From Actinomycetota bacterium (GTDB lineage Bacteria; Actinomycetota; Actinomycetes; S36-B12): DNA of 5,782 nt. The notes beneath the pieces are model-generated. The model made no database searches. It worked only from the letters and a program-made list of their open reading frames with translations, and was not told the DNA's origin. Where the stretch lies: assembly GCA_009700485.1 (NCBI GenBank), contig WLLZ01000109.1, forward strand, positions 1-5,782, in the 5' to 3' direction. Below, in pieces: positions 1 to 4,379 of this stretch (position 1 is its first letter; every line of letters starts with the position of its first letter). Both the position numbers and the translations under genes were made by a program.

Positions 1-648
1 AATGCCAGCAAATTCGTTTTAATGCTCGAAGCCACCGAGAATGACACCGCCATCACCGAACCGGTTGATAAGGCGCAGCTCGCGCGCCTGGCAATCACGG
101 TGCAAAATGCGACAACCTCCTTTGATGACTTCAACTACGCCAAAGCCCTTGAAGTGACCGAGTCGTTTTTCTGGAACTTCACCGATGACTACGTCGAGTT
201 AGTAAAAGAGCGTGCCTACGGTGCGCAAGGTGATGCCAAAGCCGAGTCAGCTAAAGCCACCCTCGCCGTCACTCTAAAAACTTTACTCGGGTTGTTCGCG
301 CCATTCATGCCATTTGTCACCGAAGAGGTATGGAGTTGGTGGCAGGTGGGCTCGGTGCACAGGTCAACTTGGCCAACGAGTGACACTCTTGAAGCACTAT
401 CCAAAGGCCAAGACCCCAAGTTGCTCGACGATCTGGCCGTCGCAATTTCTGGTATCCGTAAAGCCAAGAGCGATGCCAATGTCTCGATGCGGGCCAAACT
501 CAGTCAAGCCACGATCACCGCACCTAGTGAGGTGCTCGACCGCCTGCAACTTGCCGCCGAGGACATCAAGGCCGCCGGGTGCATCACGCAGTTGCTGCTA
601 GAAAGTGGCGCTCAAGTGAATGTCACCGCGGTGCTCGCACCGGACTAA
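1..648 (+). CDS. valS: Valyl-tRNA synthetase, C-terminal part (5'-truncated by window)
   Basis: Cytoplasmic class I aminoacyl-tRNA synthetase that charges tRNA-Val with valine. The frame is open from base 1, so the first ATG at 22 is internal; 215 residues and a TAA stop are visible. The first residues, NASKFVLM, match the end of the class I catalytic part, and the rest is the helical anticodon-binding domain. Family landmarks are FFWNFTDDYVELVK (visible residues 56-69) and LFAPFMPFVTEEVW (98-111). The catalytic HIGH and KMSKS motifs and the editing domain lie outside the window. The protein ends about 105 residues after the second landmark, and I see no long charged coiled coil of the kind that ends many bacterial ValRS. 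This suggests the shorter, archaeal-like ValRS class; that is inference. It converges on the toxin gene: its TAA shares bases with the toxin stop codon, and no terminator fits between them. Confidence 0.95.
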   Translation, partial: NASKFVLMLEATENDTAITEPVDKAQLARLAITVQNATTSFDDFNYAKALEVTESFFWNFTDDYVELVKERAYGAQGDAKAESAKATLAVTLKTLLGLFAPFMPFVTEEVWSWWQVGSVHRSTWPTSDTLEALSKGQDPKLLDDLAVAISGIRKAKSDANVSMRAKLSQATITAPSEVLDRLQLAAEDIKAAGCITQLLLESGAQVNVTAVLAPD

Positions 649-1058
649 GCCAGCAAACTTTCGGGGCTGACAACCACTAGGCCGGGAACTTTCATGCGAG
701 TAAAGCCAGCATCGCGGGTGAGTAATCGATCGGCGAACTCAACGGCGTGAGCGGCAACGATGTAATCGGGCAGTATCCGTGTTCTATCTTTCTGCGACCT
801 GTGTCGCCAAATTTGGCCGGCGCTGATTGCTCCTTTTGTATCAAGTGCGGTTATGCCCGCGTCAATTCCGCTGAAAAACTTCTGGGCCGCCTCTGCCTGA
901 GGAAAGTATCCAGCGACTTCGGCGATTACGACCGAGCAGATAACGACTGCACCTTGCATAGATGAAGAAGTCAAAGCAGCAGCTGAATCAGCTGCGAATT
1001 CCTGATCATTGAAGAGAATGTCAATCAGGATATTTGAGTCAATAGCGGTGGTTATCAT
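645..1058 (-). CDS. vapC: PIN-domain ribonuclease toxin, VapC-like
   Basis: Toxin of a type II toxin-antitoxin pair. PIN-domain toxins are Mg-dependent ribonucleases; known VapCs cut tRNA or rRNA and stop translation. The protein has 137 residues, the usual size. All four acidic active-site positions are present: D7 in AIDSNILID, E47 in VVIAEV, D98 in LPDYIVAAHA and D116 in LLTRDAGF. The toxin therefore looks intact. The ATG start lies in an ATGA overlap with the antitoxin stop codon, which implies translational coupling. At the other end its TAG stop (645-647) overlaps the valS TAA (646-648), so the two genes share four bases tail to tail. The RNA target cannot be read from the sequence. The symbol reflects family membership, not a specific orthologue. 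Confidence 0.93.
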   Translation of the reverse strand: MITTAIDSNILIDILFNDQEFAADSAAALTSSSMQGAVVICSVVIAEVAGYFPQAEAAQKFFSGIDAGITALDTKGAISAGQIWRHRSQKDRTRILPDYIVAAHAVEFADRLLTRDAGFTRMKVPGLVVVSPESLLA

Positions 1059-1288
1059 TCATCCCACGCACGGACAGGTCGCACCTCACGCATTATTTCG
1101 TCCGTCGAGCGACCATCCGCAAGAATGCCAACGAATTGGGACCAGTCCACCGGCGAGAACTTTTTTCGACCTATGAATTCGTTGCCTCGCACCTCAAACT
1201 CCAACGCATCCCCCGGCTCAATCCCGAGTGCATCACGGACACGCTTTGGAATCGTGATCTGCCCTTTACTTGACACGGTTCCCGCCAC
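1055..1288 (-). CDS. vapB: AbrB/MazE-fold antitoxin of the VapBC-like pair
   Basis: Antitoxin that should bind and neutralise the adjacent PIN toxin and repress its own operon. From the GTG at 1288 it has 77 residues. Residues 4-43 form a SpoVT/AbrB swapped-hairpin DNA-binding domain, with the signature VSSKGQITIPKRVRDALGI followed by PGDALEFEV. The C-terminal part, with DWSQF and STDEIMREVR, is the expected toxin-wrapping tail. The start is uncertain. A TTG at 1294 would add two residues but has no Shine-Dalgarno sequence upstream. The GTG at 1288 lies seven bases after a TACTAT -10-like box, which fits a leaderless transcript. A later GTG at 1276 has GGAGG upstream, but at an 11-base spacing, and using it would cut into the first strand. 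The stop overlaps the toxin start (ATGA). Confidence 0.91.
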   Translation of the reverse strand: MAGTVSSKGQITIPKRVRDALGIEPGDALEFEVRGNEFIGRKKFSPVDWSQFVGILADGRSTDEIMREVRPVRAWDE

Positions 1289-1294
1289 CTCCAA

Positions 1295-1329
1295 ATAGTA
1301 AAGAATTTAGCCCCAAAAGTAAAGGATTT
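1295..1329 (-). promoter_or_regulatory. Probable vapBC promoter with direct-repeat operator
   Basis: Read on the minus strand, TTTACT (1318-1323) and TACTAT (1295-1300) are separated by 17 bases and each match four of six consensus bases for -35 and -10. The GTG of the antitoxin begins seven bases after the -10 box. A 15-bp direct repeat (1294-1308 and 1315-1329, 13/15 identical) spaced 21 bp, two helical turns, covers both boxes. AbrB-fold antitoxins usually autorepress, so this is a natural operator. The repeats are seen directly; the function is inferred. Confidence 0.55.
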
Positions 1330-1506
1330 TGAGATCCTGCTAAGAGTGTGGCTAGAACAGCCGATCCAATCAATACCCATGTCAGCTTCTGTGTAACTAA
1401 TGGCAGCCTAAATTACAACTGTGGGAAACCTGCGGCTCACTTGACGCATCGCGTACACACAGGAGATCACGCACCTGCGCACAGTTCAGCGTGGGGTGCT
1501 GAAAAA
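1330..1506. other. Non-coding gap downstream of clpX
   Basis: This 177-base stretch between the clpX stop and the antitoxin operator holds no convincing gene. On the minus strand, downstream of clpX, there are only weak stems: GCACC/GGTGC at 1471-1475 and 1495-1499 with an interrupted interior, ACGC/GCGT at 1444-1454, and GGCT/AGCC at 1350-1362. None is followed by a T tract on the minus strand, so I cannot call an intrinsic terminator for clpX. Termination may be Rho-dependent, or transcription may read into the toxin-antitoxin pair. Confidence 0.6.
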
Positions 1507-2799
1507 CTAAGCGGACTTCTCGCCGCGCACCCGACGGGGGGCCTCGCGCGGTACCAATGTCGGATTAACGTTGTCGCGAACGACCTCACCGGTGATAACC
1601 ACCTTGGCGATGTCAGAGCGGCTAGGTACGTCATACATGACATGCAGCAAGACTTCTTCGAGAATGGCTCGTAGGCCACGGGCACCGGTACCCCGCAGCA
1701 AAGCCAGATCAGCAATTTCGTCAAGGGCCTCGGGCTCGAATTCAAGATCGACACCATCAAGATTAAATAGCCGCTGATATTGCTTAACCAACGCATTTTT
1801 CGGCTCGGTGAGAACGGCTACCAAAGCAGTGCGATCTAGTTTGGACACCGAGGTGAAGACGGGCAACCGGCCGATGAACTCGGGGATCATGCCGAACTTC
1901 AGAAGATCCTCGGGCATCACATGCGAGAAAATGTCGTCGGGGTTAACGTCGGTGGCTTCGATCCGCTCACCCTCAACGATGTCGAAGGTAAACCCAACAC
2001 GTTTTTTGCCAAGGCGTTGTTCAATGATGTGATCAAGACCAGAGAATGCGCCTCCCACGATGAACAGCACATTGGTGGTGTCGACCTGGATGAACTCTTG
2101 ATGCGGGTGCTTGCGCCCACCCTGAGGAGGCACCGAAGCAGTCGTGCCTTCCAAAATCTTAAGTAGGGCCTGCTGAACGCCTTCACCGGAAACATCGCGG
2201 GTGATCGACGGGTTCTCGCTCTTGCGAGCAACCTTGTCGATTTCGTCAATATAAATGATGCCGGTCTCAGCTTTTTTGACGTCGTAGTCGGCTGCCTGAA
2301 TAAGTTTCAACAGAATGTTTTCGACGTCCTCACCGACATAGCCCGCCTCGGTAAGCGCGGTGGCATCAGCGATAGCGAATGGCACATTTAGCATTCGGGC
2401 CAAAGTCTGGGCCAACAAAGTCTTGCCCGAGCCCGTTGGGCCCAGTAGCAAGATATTCGACTTGGCGAGCTCAACTTGATCATCCTTGGGCTTATCGCCG
2501 GTTTCAGCTTGGACCCGCTTGTAATGGTTGTAGACCGCGACCGAAAGCGATTTCTTGGCCACATCTTGACCAATTACATACTGATCCAAGAATGCGTAGA
2601 TTTCGCGCGGCTTGGGGAGCTCACCAAATTGCGAATCAGTGGCCTCGTGAAGTTCTTCCTCGATAATCTCGTTGCATAGGTCAATACATTCATCACAGAT
2701 ATACACCCCGGGGCCGGCAATTAGTTTCTTGACCTGCTTTTGGCTCTTGCCGCAGAAGGAGCACTTGAGCAGATCGCCGCTCTCGCCAATACGTGCCAT
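1507..2799 (-). CDS. clpX: ATP-dependent Clp protease ATP-binding subunit ClpX
   Basis: Hexameric AAA+ unfoldase that recognises tagged substrates, unfolds them and threads them into ClpP. It has 430 residues, the usual length. The N-terminal zinc-binding domain has C13, C16, C35 and C38. Walker A is GPTGSGKT (120-127), the pore loop is GYVG (153-156), Walker B is IIYIDE with D185 and E186, the RKH loop is at 229-231, the arginine finger is R311 in FIGRLP and sensor 2 is R374 in GARGLR. The ClpP-docking loop reads KKRVGFTFD, with VGF at 268-270, instead of the more common IGF or LGF flanked by glycines. The ATG at 2799 is chosen because AAGGGAG lies seven bases upstream; an in-frame extension to 2838 adds 13 residues unlike the family. 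It is separated from clpP2 by 161 bases, so it may have its own promoter or be read through. Confidence 0.98.
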   Translation of the reverse strand: MARIGESGDLLKCSFCGKSQKQVKKLIAGPGVYICDECIDLCNEIIEEELHEATDSQFGELPKPREIYAFLDQYVIGQDVAKKSLSVAVYNHYKRVQAETGDKPKDDQVELAKSNILLLGPTGSGKTLLAQTLARMLNVPFAIADATALTEAGYVGEDVENILLKLIQAADYDVKKAETGIIYIDEIDKVARKSENPSITRDVSGEGVQQALLKILEGTTASVPPQGGRKHPHQEFIQVDTTNVLFIVGGAFSGLDHIIEQRLGKKRVGFTFDIVEGERIEATDVNPDDIFSHVMPEDLLKFGMIPEFIGRLPVFTSVSKLDRTALVAVLTEPKNALVKQYQRLFNLDGVDLEFEPEALDEIADLALLRGTGARGLRAILEEVLLHVMYDVPSRSDIAKVVITGEVVRDNVNPTLVPREAPRRVRGEKSA

Positions 2800-2806
2800 G
2801 GCGGGG

Positions 2807-2813
2807 CTCCCTT
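2807..2813 (-). promoter_or_regulatory. Shine-Dalgarno site of clpX
   Basis: AAGGGAG on the minus strand, seven bases before the ATG at 2799. It decides the clpX start against the longer in-frame extension. The same heptamer at the same spacing precedes clpP2. Confidence 0.8.
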
Positions 2814-2821
2814 CATATTGG

Positions 2822-2837
2822 TGGCGACCGGACGCCA
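2822..2837 (-). promoter_or_regulatory. 16-bp inverted repeat just upstream of the clpX ribosome binding site
   Basis: TGGCGTCCGGTCGCCA on the minus strand is a dyad that matches at every position except one symmetric pair (7 of 8 pairs). It ends nine bases before the AAGGGAG Shine-Dalgarno site. It could be an operator or, in RNA, a five-base-pair hairpin with a six-base loop close to the ribosome binding site. I do not recognise it as a known regulator's box. Confidence 0.4.
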
Positions 2838-2930
2838 AATCACCCAGCGGGGATCTGGGCTACCCCGACCGTACCCTGTTGGAGCAGTACTCGCACGACA
2901 TCGGCGCGCACTTAACTCTCAAGTGGGCCT

Positions 2931-2970
2931 TTAGGCTTGATTAGGCTTACTCAGGCTTGATCAGGCTTTA
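2931..2970 (-). repeat. Four-copy 10-bp tandem repeat at the clpP2 stop codon
   Basis: The plus strand reads TTAGGCTTGA, TTAGGCTTAC, TCAGGCTTGA, TCAGGCTTTA without gaps. AGGCTT is invariant at 2933, 2943, 2953 and 2963. In clpP2 sense each unit carries CCTGA or CCTAA. The first unit supplies the clpP2 stop, and the 10-base period places the following stops in the other two frames and then back in frame. Origin may be replication slippage; a role in stopping readthrough or in transcript handling is only a possibility. Confidence 0.85.
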
Positions 2971-3575
2971 CGCGAGGCGATAACCGCGTCAATAATGCCG
3001 TACTCTTTGGCATCGGCGGCCGTCAGAATCTTGTCGCGTTCGATGTCCTTTGCGACTTCCTCCGGGGTGCGCCCACTGTGCTTAGCGAGCATGCCTTCCA
3101 TCTCAAGCCTCATACGCAGGATCTCATTGGCCTGAATCTCAATATCTGAACCCTGGCCGCCACCTTCGGTATATGGCTGGTGGATCAAAATGCGCGCATG
3201 CGGTAGAGCGAAGCGTTTGCCCGGGGTGCCGGCAGCCAGTACCACTGCGGCGGCAGATGCGGCCTGCCCAAGGCACACCGTCTGGATCTGCGGCTTGACG
3301 AATTGCATCGTGTCGTAAATCGCGGTCATCGCGGTGTAGGAGCCACCGGGTGAATTTATGTAAATCTGGATATCGCGATCTGGGTCCATCGACTCTAGAC
3401 ACAGTAACTGGGCCATGACGTCGTCGGCTGAAGCATCATCGATCTGCACACCCAAGAAGATGATGCGCTCTTCGAACAACTTGGTGTAAGGGTTGTGGGT
3501 GCGCTCACCATTGGCGTGACGCTCCCGAAACTCAGGGAGGATATAGCGGCTTTGCGGTGTGAACAGGTGGCTCAC
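2961..3575 (-). CDS. clpP2: ATP-dependent Clp protease proteolytic subunit ClpP2
   Basis: Serine peptidase subunit, family S14, 204 residues. In actinobacteria ClpP1 and ClpP2 each form a heptameric ring and stack into one mixed barrel. In the mycobacterial enzyme, ClpX docks on the ClpP2 face, so this is probably the ClpX-contacting ring. The catalytic triad is S107 in GQAASAAA, H132 in ILIHQP and D181 in ERDKIL. The INSPGGS oxyanion segment lies at 73-79. The N-terminus (RYILPEFRERHANGERTHNPYTKLFEERIIFLG, given only as the region 10-42) aligns with other actinobacterial ClpP2 proteins from memory. The start is GTG at 3575, inside a GTGA overlap with the clpP1 stop codon, with AAGGGAG seven bases upstream. 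The two subunits are thus translationally coupled, which suits an equal-dose complex. Confidence 0.97.
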   Translation of the reverse strand: MSHLFTPQSRYILPEFRERHANGERTHNPYTKLFEERIIFLGVQIDDASADDVMAQLLCLESMDPDRDIQIYINSPGGSYTAMTAIYDTMQFVKPQIQTVCLGQAASAAAVVLAAGTPGKRFALPHARILIHQPYTEGGGQGSDIEIQANEILRMRLEMEGMLAKHSGRTPEEVAKDIERDKILTAADAKEYGIIDAVIASRKA

Positions 3576-4195
3576 GTGGTTTCTCCCTTGACTTTGCGCG
3601 CCTTGACCGGTGGGGCGTCTGCGGCCGAGCTGTATACGTGGTCAATTAAGCCGTAGACCTTGGCATCTTCTGGAGTAAACCACCGGTCACGGTCAGAGTC
3701 GGACTCAATCTGCTCCAAAGTCTGACCACTGTGCTCGGCAATTAACTGGGCCATGCGCTTCTTGATAAAGAGCATCTGCTCGGCTTGAATCTTGATATCG
3801 CTGGCCGTGCCACCGATACCACCAAGTGGCTGATGCATCATGATGCGCGTGTTCGGGGTCGCGTAACGCTTGCCGGCAGCACCAGCGCAGAGCAGGAACT
3901 GCCCCATCGAGGCCGCCAAGCCCATGGCAATCGTGGTGATGTCGTTTGGGATCAACTGCATGGTGTCGTAAATGACCATGCCGGCGGTAATTGAGCCACC
4001 GGGTGAGTTGATGTAAAGCGTGATGTCTTTGTCGGGATCCTCTGCTGCGAGCACCTGTAACTGCTTGGCGATGCGGTTGGAGTTTTCGTCGCGCACCTCG
4101 CCCTCGAGCCAGATGATGCGTTCGCGTAGTAGTCGCTCATCGAGCATGTCGCCGAAACCGGTCATGCTGCCTCCGGTGCCGCGTAACTCGGGCAT
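3572..4195 (-). CDS. clpP1: ATP-dependent Clp protease proteolytic subunit ClpP1
   Basis: Serine peptidase subunit, family S14, partner of ClpP2 in the ClpP1P2 barrel; 207 residues from the ATG at 4195. The triad is S96 in GLAASMGQ, H121 in IMMHQP and D170 in DSDRDRW. INSPGGS is at 62-68. The order tig then clpP1 and the ASMGQFLL context assign it to the ClpP1 branch. Two starts are possible. The ATG at 4195 has GAAAGGGG seven bases upstream and gives a family-like length. A TTG at 4249 has a stronger AAGGAG at five bases and would add 18 residues, perhaps a longer cleavable propeptide, since ClpP proteins are often processed. I prefer 4195. The gene is separated from tig by 184 bases holding a dyad and a hairpin, so it probably has its own promoter, with clpP2 as its coupled second gene. 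Confidence 0.96.
   Translation of the reverse strand: MPELRGTGGSMTGFGDMLDERLLRERIIWLEGEVRDENSNRIAKQLQVLAAEDPDKDITLYINSPGGSITAGMVIYDTMQLIPNDITTIAMGLAASMGQFLLCAGAAGKRYATPNTRIMMHQPLGGIGGTASDIKIQAEQMLFIKKRMAQLIAEHSGQTLEQIESDSDRDRWFTPEDAKVYGLIDHVYSSAADAPPVKARKVKGETT
3583..3589 (-). promoter_or_regulatory. Shine-Dalgarno site of clpP2 inside the clpP1 end
   Basis: AAGGGAG on the minus strand, seven bases before the GTG start at 3575. It lies within the last codons of clpP1 and supports the GTG start in the four-base overlap. Confidence 0.75.
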
Positions 4196-4202
4196 TACTA
4201 CG

Positions 4203-4210
4203 CCCCTTTC
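4203..4210 (-). promoter_or_regulatory. Shine-Dalgarno site for the preferred clpP1 start
   Basis: GAAAGGGG on the minus strand, seven bases before the ATG at 4195. It competes with AAGGAG at 4255-4260, which is five bases before an in-frame TTG at 4249. Confidence 0.6.
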
Positions 4211-4290
4211 GCCATTCACCCGATGGCTGTTCATCTCAATCTGGCTCAACACATCTCCTTCATGGGACCGCATCAACTATTCGACTCATC

Positions 4291-4320
4291 AGACCTTAAC
4301 CTTCTCGGCCGGTCAGGTCT
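4291..4320 (-). other. Imperfect hairpin between tig and clpP1
   Basis: AGACCT and AGGTCT are perfect inverted arms at 4291-4296 and 4315-4320. Inside them GACC pairs with GGTT (one G-U) after a single bulged base, giving about ten pairs around a nine-base loop. No T tract follows on the minus strand, so it is not a standard intrinsic terminator of tig. It could be an mRNA 3'-end stabiliser, a processing site or part of the clpP1 leader. Confidence 0.45.
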
Positions 4321-4336
4321 TCCTCAAATGCCAAGA

Positions 4337-4354
4337 GTTCGCCAGCAGCCGAAC
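4337..4354 (-). promoter_or_regulatory. GTTCG-N8-CGAAC dyad upstream of clpP1, possible ClgR operator
   Basis: GTTCGGCTGCTGGCGAAC on the minus strand is an 18-bp inverted repeat with seven of nine pairs matching. ClgR activates clpP1P2 in Streptomyces, Corynebacterium and Mycobacterium, and its box as I remember it has a CGC-N5-GCG core flanked by A/T. This site keeps the GTTCG and CGAAC ends and part of that core, but not all of it. The assignment rests mainly on position. Confidence 0.4.
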
Positions 4355-4379
4355 ACCGCTCACTTGGGAGCACCGGCAA

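Noticed and set aside
1171..1380. Minus-strand open frame of 69 codons overlapping the antitoxin
   Set aside because: It runs in another frame through the promoter and the clear AbrB-domain coding sequence.
1471..1499. GCACC/GGTGC stem as an intrinsic terminator of clpX
   Set aside because: The stem is broken by mismatches and no T tract follows on the minus strand.
1348..1674. Plus-strand open frame of 108 codons across the clpX 3' end
   Set aside because: Most of it is antisense to clpX, it starts with GTG without a ribosome binding site, and its translation resembles no family I know.
2800..2838. In-frame 13-residue N-terminal extension of ClpX
   Set aside because: The ATG at 2799 has AAGGGAG at an ideal distance and gives the family N-terminus. 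The extension includes the dyad and the ribosome binding site.
2909..2925. CACTT/AAGTG inverted repeat with CTTGAG as an HspR (HAIR) operator
   Set aside because: Only one half resembles the CTTGAGT half-site, the spacing is wrong, and the stem is just five base pairs.
2931..2970. CRISPR array
   Set aside because: The repeats are 10 bp, contiguous, and have no spacers.
4337..4354. LexA (SOS) box
   Set aside because: The arms are in the opposite order (GTTCG then CGAAC, eight bases apart) from the CGAAC-N4-GTTCG form of Gram-positive LexA boxes.
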